From: Calamus simplicifolius
Lineage: Eukaryota > Streptophyta > Magnoliopsida > Arecales > Arecaceae
Length of the DNA stretch: 64,000 bases
Assembly: GCA_900491605.1 (NCBI GenBank)
Contig: UESW01003883.1
Coordinates: 1,154,414 to 1,218,413, forward strand
Direction of reading: 5' to 3'
Part shown: one piece after another, positions 1 to 12,691 of the stretch
How positions within the stretch are numbered: position 1 is the stretch's first letter
Layout: each line of letters opens with the position of its first letter
The notes under the pieces: model-generated
Databases searched by the model: none
What the model saw: the letters and a program-made list of their open reading frames with translations, nothing else
What the model was told of the DNA's origin: nothing
Position numbers and translations under genes: made by a program

Positions 1-587
1 ACCAATCAGATGTTCCACGATACCAGAATGAAAATACCAACAATTAATAACACACACACACAGAAATTATTGAACAGAAGCTTTCACATAAAACCTATCA
101 AAAAAAAAACTCACTATGTCAATTTTTTTTTTTCTGTGCAATACAATTCTCTCATTGACCTTGCAGTTGATTCATCTTTACAATAACTCTCATGCTTTTT
201 ATGCAAATAATTTGACGTGTATTTGATGCATAACTTTGCAATTGATTTCATACATTCATTCTCATTCACATGCTTACAATTTCCATATTTTCTATGTTGA
301 TTGTTTGAAAACAATTGCAATGAACCAGGGGTCGGTGCCCGGACAGTTGTTTCTCCTTTAACTGCTCATTAGCATTAAATCAGGCAGAGACAACTAGCTG
401 GAAACTAAACAGTTTGGTCTCTTGTGGTGAACATATCTCCGTTACCGAAGACAAACAGTTCTCTGTTTTTCTCTTAAATGCCTTTTGACTTCTACTGCCT
501 CCGTCTTCCAATTATAAACAAAACTGCACGACCTGCACCTCATATAAGGGAGAAATCTGCTCTGCGATCCTGAGATGGTCATCATGC
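1..587. other. intergenic or 3' UTR sequence, no gene seen
   Basis: No convincing coding frame on either strand. It contains a short CA run near 50-61 and A/T runs near 101-135. If the small terminal exon proposed at 588-614 is right, the part next to it would be the 3' UTR of the L18-family gene. Confidence 0.4.
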
Positions 588-614
588 CTAACCACTTTGA
601 GCCACAGGCATGTT
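588..614 (-). CDS. possible terminal exon of the L18-family gene
   Basis: Read on the minus strand, a very good acceptor (a long pyrimidine tract followed by ATAG) is followed by eight codons, NMPVAQSG, and a TAG stop. The phase fits the donor at 5576/5577, where the main L18 exon ends on a whole codon before GTAAGC. The link is inference: no homologous C-terminus is remembered for comparison and the intron would be about 5 kb. Other short exons in between cannot be excluded. Confidence 0.3.
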   Translation of the reverse strand, partial: NMPVAQSG

Positions 615-1774
615 CTATGAAAAGAAAAAAGAATCATCATTATTAAATACAACTTAAATTTGCACAGAGAAAAGCAAACAAAATCATTAGGTGATGACTT
701 ATGAGCTCTTTAAGTGGCAAAATGTCATCTTGCAAACATAAAGCACTAGTGAAATGAAGTAATAAAATTGTGCAACATGGTCAGTTTTATAAGGCTCCAT
801 TAGGCATTTCTAGCTTCTCTGAAAGCTAAAAGCTTCAGTTTGGAGCTTTTGGACGAAAGCTCTATTTGAGAGATGTTGGGAAGCTGAAAGTCTATTTTTT
901 ATTTAAATAATTCAGCAGGGTATTGAAAATGATGAATTCAAAATATAAAAACAGCTTAGAATTATTATAATATAATATCATAATATATTACAATAATGTA
1001 CTTCTAATATTATAATAATTTATAATATAATGATATGACAAAGATCACTTTATATTTATAAGAAACATAAATTCTATTATTTAGATTATATATCAAAATA
1101 ATGATTTATAAATTAAAAATACTTGATAATAACAATATTTTATATGAAATGTTAGACCATGAAAGCACTATACAATATTCATTATTATCATTTCTTGTTA
1201 CTAAAAACACTTTCTCAGATTAATTGCAAAACAGATGTTAAAATTACCAAGCAATTCAAAAATGTGGTTACCAAACAGCAAACGGCTTCTACTGAAAAAT
1301 TCCACTGGTGTAAGCTCTACTAAGTCTGTTGTAATATGTAATTATGATATATAACATTTTCTTAAAAGATTATGTTCTTGGCATCAGCTTTATCATTTGA
1401 TAGCAGGACTTTTTAACTACGATAATGGGGCAAGTTAGGTGTGCTATCAGAGTTTGACATTTCCAGGTAGTTTTTCTACAAAACTAAGCTAATATTAGTC
1501 TGCTAACAAAGCATGCCAAAAATACACAAGGATTTACCATATATTGTTTTTATAAAATGGAAGCAGCGAAAGGTAGTGAGAAGACTTTCAAAGTGTACTG
1601 GTATGTGAATAATTTTGCAAAGTCTTGAACATAATTGAATGTTAAATCATTCAAAAAATTTAGTAGAAGAAAACTTGACAGGAAATAAAGTGGAATTCTA
1701 TGATGGAAAAAAGATTTTCAAGATATGAAGGGGAGTATGAAGCAAGAAAGAGAAAAAGAGAAAAGAGAAGATAT

Positions 1775-1812
1775 GAGAGAGAGAGAGAGAGGGGGGGGGG
1801 GGGGGGGGGGGG
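1775..1812 (+). repeat. (GA)n microsatellite joined to a 22-base G run
   Basis: A GA dinucleotide tract at 1775-1790 passes directly into 22 consecutive G residues at 1791-1812. Long pure G runs are uncommon in plant DNA and are hard to sequence accurately. Confidence 0.85.
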
Positions 1813-3440
1813 TGTTGCGGAGGATCTTTGCCCAGGTTTGGCTACCCTTACTAAGGTTCAGACTCCTCAATGTCAAAGACCCTAAGCATCCGATAAGGTC
1901 CTTCTCCCATTGATCATAAACAAGACATGGATGCATACAAGGCCCAAAAACACTCCACTTGGAATTGAAAGTGAATTGGATGTTATTTCACTTGGATTCA
2001 TGATTTTATTACGAGTAATATGATTGATAATGGAAATTTTTATTTATATGTAATTTTTAAATTTTATTTGAACCATGAATGTCAATACCAATATTGGTGC
2101 TATACGATCGGCTATTGACTCAAACCATGCTTAAGGACCATAAAAACTTAAATATCCATTAAAAATATTAAACATAAAATTAATAATTAGAAAAATTAGT
2201 AAAAAAATACATCCTTGTACAATATCAAGATGCCAAACTATCCCAAGAGCCGTGATGTTATCTTAAACGCTTGAACTCTACAACATTGTTGAGCTTATTT
2301 TAGCCTTGGAAAGTTTGTCATTCAATCTCAAGAGCAAATCTCGATAGCATACACATCCAAAAGCAAATCATGACTTCATCCACAACATTTGTTCTATAAG
2401 AAATACCTTTTCTATAATAAAAGAATCTCTTGAGCAAAAGATCAAATGTAAGATGAAAAAAAAAAGAAATAATATAAGATAACATGGATTGGATGAGTCA
2501 TGCGCAATGTAATTGGAGGCTTGGTAGAAGATGTATTAGATTAAGAATAACAATTGTGATAAATAACCATCTATGAACCACGTAGCTTATTCTTAATTCT
2601 GTTGTTGTAGCAAAGTTCCTCTTTAGAACATCAACGACATCTACATTTTGCTTGCCTCTTTTGGAATTTAGATGAACCCTAATGTCCAATACATAGTTCT
2701 GAAGGTTCAACTAACAACGTTTTCCTAAGCATTTTTCCCCTTCATGGAGTCAAGACTTATTTTGCCCTATATCTTTTGGATGAAACATCCATTTCTGCCT
2801 CCCTTTTCTGAAGTTGTAGCTCATAATTTTTTCTTCATCCTTTTTCCTCCTCGAGTCAGAATTTTTTCTGTTGAAAATGTGTGCATCTTTATTACCATCA
2901 TTCAAGTCTTTTCTCAACAAAGAGTGATAGGAAATTGAACATAAGTCAGTTACAGATATGGAGGATGTCTTAATGCCAGATGCAGAACTAGAACTGCCTT
3001 AAAATCAAGGGCAGTCAGTATTTGTAAATGTGAATTGTTCAGGAAAACAAACACTATAGGTTGGGCATAGAGCATGCCTTTTCATTAACATCAACAAAGA
3101 TGTCCAACAATGATAGTAGCTCAACAAGCTAAAAGCGTAAGATGGAACTATATGAGTTGGTTCCATTATATGGGAACTAGATCATATTATCGAGTTTCAA
3201 AGAAAGATAATTCGACAGTCGCAAGAGGATCTAAATGCTCAGAAGAGCCACTCCCATAAGGCTAAATCCGTAAACATATTTTGCCTAGGAAAAAATACAG
3301 CAAACTTCTGATGGATTAACAGAGATTTTGGCTTTATCATAAAAATTATATAGGAAACCAGAACTGAAGATAACCTGTTATGTGTAAGGACTTAAATAAC
3401 ATGTTATATGTAACACTGATTTATTTTTCTTTTTTTTTTA

Positions 3441-3513
3441 GTAAGTGGGGGAAGCAGATTCATGTAGCCGACCCCATGTAGTTGGGAAAAGGCTCAGACG
3501 AGTTGAGTTGAGC
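3441..3513 (+). mobile_element. 5'-truncated RTE-like LINE 3' end
   Basis: Shares the block reading GCAGATTCATGTAGCCGACC, then GTTGGGAAAAGGCT and GAGTTGAGTTGAG, with the elements at 25738-25919, 50408-50758 and (inverted) 43985-44665. In the 50-kb copy this block follows a coding tail whose residues (AEWRKQIHVADP) resemble the C-terminus of plant RTE-clade LINE proteins. Only the last 70 or so bases are present here. Confidence 0.6.
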
Positions 3514-5576
3514 TTTTTTTTAGTGAGGAAAAAGCTTTAAGTTTCAAAGATAGAACAACCAATCCTGGTCCCTGGAGAAACACGAGTCAAAAACATGGTG
3601 TTTAGCACTTTAACAAACATCATAAGCTACACAAAAAATGATTAGTTTATGTCTGGAAGCCCATTGAGGGTGTTCTGACTGGTCAGTAAACTTTTTTTTC
3701 AGAACAGAGTACTCATGCAATGTAGTTCTTATTTCTATTCATCCGAAATTACTTGCCGCATTTCTTAATTTGGACAGGTATGGTATTTTCATGAGTTGGT
3801 ACCTTAGAATCTGTTACTAGGGGTCAGAAAAGTTCCCAAGTTGGTGGCTCCAATGAGGAACCAACATAAATCTGCATCTTGCTTATGTGTGCACCAGGTC
3901 CTTTCTCTTCTTCAGATACTTCGTTCTGTCCCAGCATGAGGTTCATAATTGGATCAATGGTGGCTAGCTAGTTCCTTTGTCAGACAGTAATTCCTCAAGA
4001 CAGGCTCAGTTCTCTTCACTATCATGTGGAATCCTGGGTGACAGAAATCCCAGATTCTTCTTTCTGGATCAATCATACGTTTTTTATCACACAATGCCAA
4101 AATCTAGTGATGGTGAACAAGCATTTCAGTACTCCATGTGACTGCAAACTTTCCAAGACTGCATATTGATAAATACATAGCATCCGTGAAATCTGCTTGT
4201 GTCAAGAAATAACATGACTAGATACACAACACAATCTACATAGACAGTATTTGTTGCTTATGCAAGCACTTCTCCGATCCACTTACCTGGCTGTGCAGCC
4301 ACCCTTAATGCTTCTGTAAACTTGTTGATGGCTTTAATATGTTCCATCAGTGATTAATGCTCCTGCTAAGTAACCTACATATGCTATTACCTAGAACCAT
4401 GCTAGATCTGACTTTCCCTATGATGACTCAGGCTTAGCTCTTTATTATTTTCAAATCTCTATTCAATCTAGAGAACAACCTCCCCATTGAAAAGCTTAAT
4501 AATAGTACCATATAATTGGTATGGAATATGTCTAATAGTAAGAGAAGCATTGCTGAGTGTTTCTAGGATTTATCAGTCACTAACTGCAAAACTACCTTAA
4601 GCTGGACTGGAGCATGTGCAGAGCAGACGATGCTTCTATTACTGTTAGCTAACCATGATAATTGAGTTTCACCCAGCTTGAATTAAAGGTCCAAATGACT
4701 AGTACTTGCAACACTCTATTCTCTCCATTCTCGTGATGTTGGTCTTCATTCCAGATCTGGTCACTGAAGCAACTACTATTCAAGTTGTATCTCCTTTAAA
4801 GAGAAATGCACTCACATAACAGTCACATGAGATATTTGAGGAATTTGAGATATTCTTATACCATTCAAGTGCTTGAAATGGACTTATAGATAAGGAGTCA
4901 AGATCTCTCCATTTCAAACAAACAAGTTTTTGGCTACCGGTCGTGCTTTAAGAAAAACAAAGGAACAATTAGAAAACTAAGAAGACCCATCATAGCAAAG
5001 TGAAATCTCACATCCAACAATAAAATACCAAACCACCCAAGAAAGTGGAATCTAATACTGACAAGAACACGTGGAAAGAACCTAATCACCACAATCAATT
5101 TTACTGATTTCTAGCTTATCATGTTGGGACTTGACTTGCCTTAGTTTGAATACAGGATTCCTACATTCTAAAACAGTTGATCATACTCTATCTCAAAAAT
5201 TAAATCTCAAAGGTGTGAATTCCATTTCTACTCAGCTTGTTGTAGGAACTACTGCTCCTCCATAACGATTCAATAGAGGAAATGTTCTTGGCCACAGCTC
5301 CATGAATTTTCCAATAACTCTAGATGGATATTTTATCATTCGTTACAAGATTCCGAAAGGGTTTCTTCTCAGTCTCACCATCACCAATAAAGTTTCCTTG
5401 CTTCTAAACTTGTTAAAGGAAGAATTTTATCAGAATATTTAACACATCCTACCAAGTGCAAGAAATAAGCACTCTCTGTCAAGGACAAATATCAAGTTCA
5501 AAATCAGCAAAAGCTCATTTTAAGAAGACATATTGATATTACAAGATAAATCAAATTCAGCAAAGTGAATGCTTAC

Positions 5577-6579
5577 CTTCTTGGGTCTCTTTTGCTTAAG
5601 CTTCACCTTTACATCGACCCCATTATCGATAATAGACTGAAGCACAATATAAATTTTCCCTTCAATCTTATCGCCTTTCCTCGGGGTGTAGACGGCATTG
5701 TAAATATCATCCTCCATCGCACGCTTCGCCAAAATCGCTCCAACGGCGGCACAGGCCGTCGCATCCTTCTTCGACGTCAGGTCAAATTTCATGTCCTTTG
5801 AAATGGAATGCGCCACAGCGACCACCTTGCTGGTGACCCGATGAACAATACAAGCACGAACTGATCCTTTCGATATATAAATATCCAGACAGAATGGCAG
5901 ATGGTAAGGATCCGTTAATTGATTAAACGTAGGCGTTCTCGTCTTCTTTCCCTCCACCACTGGTGCCTCAATTCGAGCTCTCTCGATCTCTTGGTTTAAA
6001 TTTTTAACCTTTTGCTTCGAGACTTTGGCGTCATTCTTCTTCATTTCCGATTTCCTGCCCTCTTTCTTTCGATCGACTTGGGTTGGCTTGTCGCGAGTGT
6101 TTTTGATGAATTCCTCCTACGGAAGCTGAAGTTGTTCTCTTCGAATTCCTTGGAACCCTTATCCAATTTGTAGAACAACTTCTTGTGCAGTCTCAAATCC
6201 TCGATCTCATCGAAATCAGGGGCGTCTTCCGTAGAACGATCGGGAGGACCATCATCGACCGATTTCGATGAGGGATTCGAGGTTTCCGGCCTCTCATCCG
6301 TTCCATTCCAAGAGTGGGCCAAGCCGAAGGACACCCCCAAAGGTCGGAATCCACGAGCTCGATATTGAATCCCTTCTCCAAGTGATCCCTACCGGTCGGA
6401 ATCATCGGTGGCAATTGGATCAAATGACGGCGTCGGTTCGTCGGTGTGGTCGAATCAGTGACGTCTTCGATCGATGGAAACACCCGCGAGGAAAGCCCAC
6501 GCAAGCCGGATAATTTTGATGGGGTTGTGGAGGATGGAGAGAGGAGGATGCGCCTCGCTGATACCAAGAATTTTGCCAT
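5577..6579 (-). CDS. ribosomal protein L18p/L5e family protein, main exon, two one-base frameshifts
   Basis: Likely an organellar uL18-type ribosomal protein or relative that would bind 5S/23S rRNA. The start ATG at 6577-6579 opens a basic, Ser/Arg-rich N-terminus (MAKFLVSARRILLSP) like a mitochondrial presequence. An acidic middle follows (APDFDEIEDLRLHKKLFYKL), then the L18p/L5e core at about 5600-5920 (PFCLDIYISKGSVRACIVHR, then AAVGAILAKRAMED). The frame changes twice: at a run of five C at 6334-6338 (five G on the coding strand) and near 6110-6125. Both changes fit one missing base, and no other stop intervenes. The exon ends at AAG/GTAAGC. Plant genes of this family commonly have a long N-terminal extension before the L18 core, as here. 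A LINE lies about 165 bp upstream of the ATG. Sequence error is preferred over pseudogene. Confidence 0.75.
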
Positions 6580-6740
6580 TGCTGCGAGTCTTTTCGTGGT
6601 TCCACGACCCTCGAATGAGCCACAGATGAGGCGTATAAAATAAAGCATTAGCCGAATGCTCGGAGCCGGAGGAAGCAAAGGCTTGATGCTTTTTAGAGCG
6701 GTGGTGGGCGATGGAGAAGGCGTTGCGGTTGGGATCAGCC

Positions 6741-6752
6741 GAAAAAGTGGAG
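6741..6752. repeat. target-site duplication, left copy, of LINE 1
   Basis: GAAAAAGTGGAG here is repeated exactly at 12804-12815, after the A-rich tail of the LINE. The A run may partly belong to the tail, so the duplication is at least AAAAAGTGGAG. It fixes the LINE's 5' end at 6753. Confidence 0.75.
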
Positions 6753-6867
6753 GCACACTAGGGTCTGTGAGCGTCCCCCGTGCGACTGCTTTAAGATTTG
6801 GGATCATCTTCGTCTTCTTGATTTTCTCTGCCTATTGCTGTTGATCCCTATCGATCTTATCCTAGAG

Positions 6868-8670
6868 ATGGCATCTTCGTCTGCCCGATCTCCGATGGAT
6901 CCTGATGCTCCATTGAACGCCAAAAAGCCATCGAACAATACCGATGCGGGTTGATTCGAGTAGATTTTCCCATCTCCATCTCCGGTGATGGTGGCTGAAC
7001 TGGAGCGGCTCTTTTCCGACATCATCTAATCTAAGTGCCGGTGCAGTCTCTGAAGGAGGAGATTGAGAAGTGGAAGAACCATGCTATCCTTGCTCGCAGC
7101 CTCGCTTGATGGATCCCATCGGAGGTGCTGGTGCGGAAATTCCGTCGAGCTGGTGTGAAGGGTGAAATTGAAGCTGTGGCAATGGCGCACCGGCATTACA
7201 TGCTTCGATTTGCTGATCCTCTTGCCTCAAACCTGAACCTTGGCAGACCTTGGGTGGTTAATGGCCAACCCATTGCTGTGTCACCATGGCAGGCGGAGTT
7301 CATCCCATTCGAATGTTATCTTCTCTAGGCTCTGCTCTAGGTCAGACTGCCTCTGCTTCCCATTGAATTTTGGACGGAGGATATCCTGGCTTCGATTCTC
7401 TTTGTGGCTGGGGAATTTCAGTTCTTGGATGAATCGACCATGAATCGGAGTCGGGGTGGTTTTGCTCGCGTTTGTCTTCGGATTGATCTAAGCAAGCCAC
7501 TCCGCCCAGGTGCATGAATCAGAGGGGCTGGATCTCCATTCTGGCAGCCTTTTGTTTATGAGAATCTAGATGAAATTTGCAGTGGGTGTGGATCTCTGCA
7601 CTTCTCTAGGAGCTATGGTTTGGAGCTGAACTCCCCTTCTTCATCGTCAAGCCTTCGGTATGGGCCGTGGATGGCGGCGCTGAGGAGAAGGAAGCTTCCC
7701 CTTGTGCAACAGTCAGACTCCCCCAGGGTCCCTGCTTCAGGTCAGCCAACCCCTCCCTCCCCTGTCATGAAGGATGATTGGCAACTTCCGAAGAAGGTGG
7801 CTCGGAGGCATGGTAATCGGGGGTCGTCCTCTGCTGTTGTTCCCTTGAGCCTATCTCCTCTTTCTCGGAAGATTGATCCTGCGGTTAAAGAGGTTGTGTG
7901 TTGGTCTGGTTCCATTGTGTCGGATGTTGTTGCTAACTTGCCTATGTCAGCCGTGACGGATCCTCTGAAGACTATGATTCAGGTGCCAGTGTAGTTCGAC
8001 TCCGTTGGCCCCTTGAGCTTATCCCTGCAGTCTAAGGATGCTACGTGCCGGTCTGTGGCTTGCGTGCTGGTTGGAATGGAAGGGGGACCCCAGGCTTCTG
8101 AGTTAGCCTTGGTCTCTGTTCCTGTGTCCTCTGTGAACACAGGGACTAATGTCTCTAATCCTTTTGGTTTGGGGGTCCGAGTTTGGGGACCTCTCTCTCT
8201 CTGGCCCGTGGTGATGGCTTATCTGGCCCATCGAAGCGGGTTCGGCCTGTTGAGCCGCTATCGCAGCGGATTACCTCCAAAGCTTCTAAGGCCAAAGGAA
8301 AAAGCCCAATCAGGGGGAATGCTAAAGTGAATGGATCTTTTACCTTCTCGGCATCGCCCGATTCTCCTAGGGATTCGGAGGGCCTGATCGGCCGAAGATT
8401 GCAGAAGGCCCCCGCAGAGACAGTCTGGCACCGGGGCCTGCCTTTGTGTTAGCATTGTCGGCTCCGTTGGGTGGTCAGAACCACGAGGTGGCGGTTGGCC
8501 TTCTCAAGGAAGTCATATTGAAAGATGGATTAGCAGAGCCTATGAATTCATCCCGAGTGGATGCATGTAGTGGTCAGGGTCCTGAGGGTCCCCTGTTGCT
8601 TAAGGATCACCTCGCTAAGCAGGTGATGGGGGGTACTGACAGCCTCCCTCCCTCTTTAAATTCTAAATGA
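6868..8670 (+). pseudogene. LINE 1 ORF1: DUF4283-like and zinc-knuckle nucleic-acid-binding protein, broken
   Basis: The putative start at 6868 reads MASSSARSPMDPD, with stops soon after, so the ORF is broken. Around 7125-7330 fragments such as RPWVVNGQPIAVSPW match the DUF4283-type domain of plant LINE ORF1 proteins. At 7578-7616 a zinc knuckle reads CSGCGSLHFSRSY, with the expected final Cys changed to Tyr; the LINE 2 copy keeps that Cys. A Ser/Pro-rich C-terminal region follows. ORF1 ends with TGA at 8668-8670, overlapping the ORF2 ATG at 8667-8669. Confidence 0.7.
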
Positions 8671-11600
8671 AGATTCTAGCTTGGAATGTACGAGGGGCCC
8701 TGAAACCCTCGTTCGGTCCTCCTTTGGGAGGCTTCGGCAGTTACATGCCTTTGACATCTGCATCCTGATGGAAACTTGTCTTTCTGGGATAGTCTGGATT
8801 GGCTTCAGAGACAAATATCTAGACTATGGGACTCTTTTGCCATGAGTTAGTCGGTCTCTCTGAAGGTATTTTGGTGTTATGAAGACCGGATAAAGTCAAA
8901 GTGGATGCCTTCCACGGTTGTGGCCAGCAGGTGGCTTTGGTCGTTTTGGAAGGGACCTCTGCTCCTTGGTTTCTCTCAGGGGTTTATGCCAGCACCGACT
9001 TTAGAACTCGTCGTGTGCTCTGGGATGAGATCCTCTCCGTTCTTGACCAGGGTTTTCCTTCCCTCCTTGTTGGTGACTTCAATTGTATTCTGGGGCCTCT
9101 GAGAAGAGAGGGGACAAACAGGTTGTTAGTTATCCAGATATCGTTGAGTTCAGGGATTTTATCTCTTCGCGGGTCTGTTGGATTTGGGGTTTGTTGGATC
9201 CCAGTTTACCTGGTGCAATAACCGTCAGGGCTCTGCTAGAGTTTGGGAAAGGCTGGACAGGGCCTTGGCGTCTGCCAACTGGTTGCAACTCTTTCCTTCT
9301 ACTACTGTCACTTATTTGTTCAGGATTGGCTCTGATCATTGTCCCATCCTTATTTCTACTGATGTGACCCTTCAGCAGTCTAGACAGTTTAAATTTGAGA
9401 AATTCTGGACTTTTATTCCTCTGCTAGGCATATCATTTCTCATATTTGGCAGTTGCCGGTTAGGGGGAGTGCCTCTTACAGACTTTCTAGACGGCTGCTT
9501 CTGGCAAGCCGTAGGCTCTCTAGCTGGTACAGGAAGGAGGTCGGGGACATTATGAGACAAGTGGAACAGGTGGAGTCTATTATTTCTTCTTTGCAAACCA
9601 AGGAGGATCAGGAGGGATTTCTTCTCGACTCGGATCTGTCCATCCTCATATCTACTTTGGCCATTCACCATTCTCTTATGTTGCAGCAGGAGATCTATTG
9701 GCGGCAAAGGTCTTGCATTCAGTGGATTAAAGAGGGGGACCACAAACGAGGTTCTTTTATCAGGCTACTTTACGCCAGTGGTCGGCTAATCGTATTAGGC
9801 GGTTAGTTGATGATGAGGATCACTTGGTGGAAGACCCTCAGGGGATCAGGGATTTGCCTTTTAGCTTCTATCAGTCCAGGTGGACCGATTTGTCTGGCGA
9901 TGGGATCCTTGTTCCTCCTGTTCTATCTTCCTGCAAGGTTTCTGATGTGGAGAATGATACTTTAATCAGGCCCTTCTCTACGGAAGATATTCGCCTTGCT
10001 TTATGGGACCTAGGCCTGATAAGGCCCCTGGCCCTGATGGGTTCCCTCCTCTATTTTTCATCATTATTGGGATATTGTTGGTCCGGACGTCGTCTTGGCT
10101 AGTCAGACTATGTTTCAGTCTAATCATATGCCTTCTGATTGGAAGCAGACTCTTGTTACCCTGGTGCCCAAACATCCTGACGCTTCCTCTCCCAGCATTT
10201 CAGGCCTATCAGTCTGTGCTCCACATTAAATAAGATTTGTGCTCGGCTTTTGGTTGGTCGGATGGCTGCGGTGATCCCTCGTCTCATCTCTCAGGAGCAG
10301 GGTGCTTTTCTTAGGGGGCGTAATATCACAAATAATGCCCTGTTGGCTCAGGAGTTTATGCATGGCCTCCAGAGAGCTGCTAGAAGTCAGTGCCTTATGG
10401 CTATTAAGCTCGACATGGAGAGAGCTTATGACAGACTGAGGTGGGATTTTCTGTGCCGTACGCTTCAGGAGTTTGGCTTCCATGAGGTTTTTGCTGCTTG
10501 GGTGATGGAGTGTATCCAGAGGCCATCCTTTTCTCTCCTTATAAATGGGAGTGAGTTCTTCCAGTTGGTCTGAGACAGGGGTGTCCTCTTTCATTTTTGT
10601 TCATTCTATCTGTTGACGCCTTATCTCGGGATCTTTCCGTGGCTATGCGGACTTCGACGATCCACCCATATTCAGCTGGCCCCCTTGGTCCCCCGCTGTC
10701 CCACTTACTTTTTGCTGATGACTGTCTCCTGCTAGGGAAGGCTTCCATTGGTAATGCCACTACTTTTGCGGTCATTCTTCAATCCTATTGTCGTGCTTCG
10801 GGTCAGAGAGTTAATCTTAGTAAATCTTCGATATGCTTTAGCCCAAAGACGTCCCCTACTCTGAAGAGGTCTATCTCTCGCTTGATGGGCATTCCTGCTC
10901 AGTCTGATCGGTTGTCCTACTTGGGGATTCCGATTATCGGGAGACGGCCATGGTGTTCGGATTTCAGGTTTATAGTTAGGTGGATCCGTGATCGGTTGGA
11001 TGGTTGGCAGGTTTCTAGGCTTTCTATGATGGCGAGGATTACTCTTATCCGCTCAGTGTTATCTTCGATGCCTAGCTATCTTTTGGCTAATACTACTAAT
11101 CCCCTGGCCTGTTTGGCAAATTGAGAGATACTTTCGGGATTTTCTCTGGGCATCGATGCAGAGGGCCGCGGTGTTCATCTTGTTGATTGGGATACAGTCT
11201 ATCTGCCTACGGCCGAGGGTGGACTTGGGATCAAATCGCTGCCTGTTAGAAGACATGTGTTGACCGCCAGGCATGCCTCTCGATTTTTGCTTGATCCTCA
11301 GTGTTTATGGAGTTCTTTCATGCGTGTTAAGTATGGTAGCTGGATCCCGTCTAGTCCTACTTAGCCTAACCAGGGGCATTCCTTTTTCTAGAAAGAGGTC
11401 TATCGTTATGCTCCGACTATTTTGCACAGTACCTTATGGATGATTGGTGATGGATCTTCGGTGGACATCACCCAGGACACATGGATTGCTGACCTTCCCT
11501 TGTCTCGCTGGCCGACTTTTGTGTCTTCTGATATTCCTAAGGGTATGCAGGTCAGTGGTTTTATTTTCCTGGATCGCTCTGGATGGTCATCCTCTCGGTT

Positions 11601-12691
11601 GTCTAGTTCTTTTGGGAATGAGCTCTGCCGGCGTATCCTCTCTATCCCTCTCCCTTCGGGTGCTATTACAAATTCCAGGGTTTGGGGAAGATCTTGCTTG
11701 TCCCGTGCTCCCATGGGGGACCTCATGTCTATTTTCAGACCGCACCCTCAGGTATCGATGGAGTTGGATTGGGTTTGACATCTTATTGTTCACCCTAGAG
11801 TGAGACTTTTTATCTGGAAAGTGGCTCGGAATAATCTTCCTACCTGTTCTCTTTTATCTGGAGAGGGATGAGGATTCTGCCAACGTGCCCTGTGTGTAGT
11901 ATTGAGGAGGAGACGACAGACCATGCTATATTCTACTGCCCTAGGGCTAGCCATATTGGCAGATGTCTGGTACCTGTCCTTGGTTGTCAGATTCTGGCTC
12001 TTACCGCAACTCTTTTTGAGGCTATTAAAGCAAGGTAGAGGAAGGGGCACCTATCAGCGGGGTCCTTTATGGGCTTATACTGCTTATCAAATCTGGTTAT
12101 CTCGGAATCGGATTTTATTTTCGAATGTGCGACTCTCCCCTAGTAGGGTGTTTATGGCGACTGTTTCCCTTTATACAGAGTATATCTCCCATCATGGGTT
12201 TCTTGATTCAACGAACCTGTCCACTTGGTCTCTTCTGCTGCTGCGGCAGCAAACCGGCGTATGGTTTATATTTCCTGGGAGCCCCCCCTCTAGGATTTGT
12301 TAAAATCAATTTTGATGGAAGTATCCGTGGCAGATGTGCCGGATCGGCCTTTGTTATTCGTGATGCGGATGGCATGATGCTGGCGGCATGAGGGTTTGGT
12401 TTGCTTGATGTTACGGTGCCTCTAGCCGAACTGTATGCGGCATGGGCAGGTATTTCCTATGCTGTTTGGATCCTGGGTGCCCGTAATCTTATTATTGAAG
12501 GCGATTCTATCACTGTCATTCGCTAGATCCGACGGGAGCCCAGCTCCCTCATGCCGACTATTCCTTACTATGCGACATCCGCTCTATGGTTTTGGAAGCT
12601 CCTAATATTCAGATTCGTCATGTCTACCGCTAATGCAGTGGCTGATTGGATTGCTGCCAGGATGGCCCCTCATTCGGGCAGCTGGAGCTGA
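8667..12691 (+). pseudogene. LINE 1 ORF2: endonuclease, reverse transcriptase and RNase H, frameshifted
   Basis: Begins MKILAWNVRG, the typical start of an L1 ORF2 endonuclease domain. Endonuclease motifs: LLVGDFNCILG near 9065-9100 and GSDHCPILIST near 9330-9362. Reverse transcriptase motifs: GRNITNNALLAQEF near 10315-10350, KLDMERAYDRLRWDF near 10407-10450, and the catalytic FADD at 10711-10722. A cysteine-rich region precedes RNase H, whose KINFDGSIRG (first Asp), LAELYAAW (Glu) and IIEGDS (Asp) motifs run from about 12300 to 12670. The stop is at 12689-12691. Domains are spread over all three frames, and most of the shifts between open segments fit one missing base. Confidence 0.85.

Larger units (their letters stand above)
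615..5576 (-). other. putative long intron or 3' flank of the L18-family gene
   Basis: No coding sequence recognised over 5 kb. The donor at the upper end, AAG then GTAAGC on the minus strand, is strong. The stretch holds an AT-rich block (about 950-1150), a GA repeat running into a 22-base G run (1775-1812) and a short RTE-like LINE 3' end (3441-3513). Short open frames here look random. Confidence 0.4.

Noticed and set aside
780..1330. Possible MITE with GGCTCCATTAGGCATTTCTA at the left
   Set aside because: No convincing inverse end; the AT-rich interior makes chance similarity likely.
2498..2938. Open frames of 60-70 codons on both strands
   Set aside because: AT-rich sequence, no recognisable motifs, no splice or start context.
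6634..6642. TATAAAATA on the plus strand as a promoter
   Set aside because: It points away from the L18 gene and towards the LINE, with no supported transcript; on the gene's strand it does not read as a TATA box.
6183..6844. Several overlapping open frames on the plus strand opposite the L18 exon
   Set aside because: Shadows of the GC-rich minus-strand coding exon and the 5' end of the LINE.
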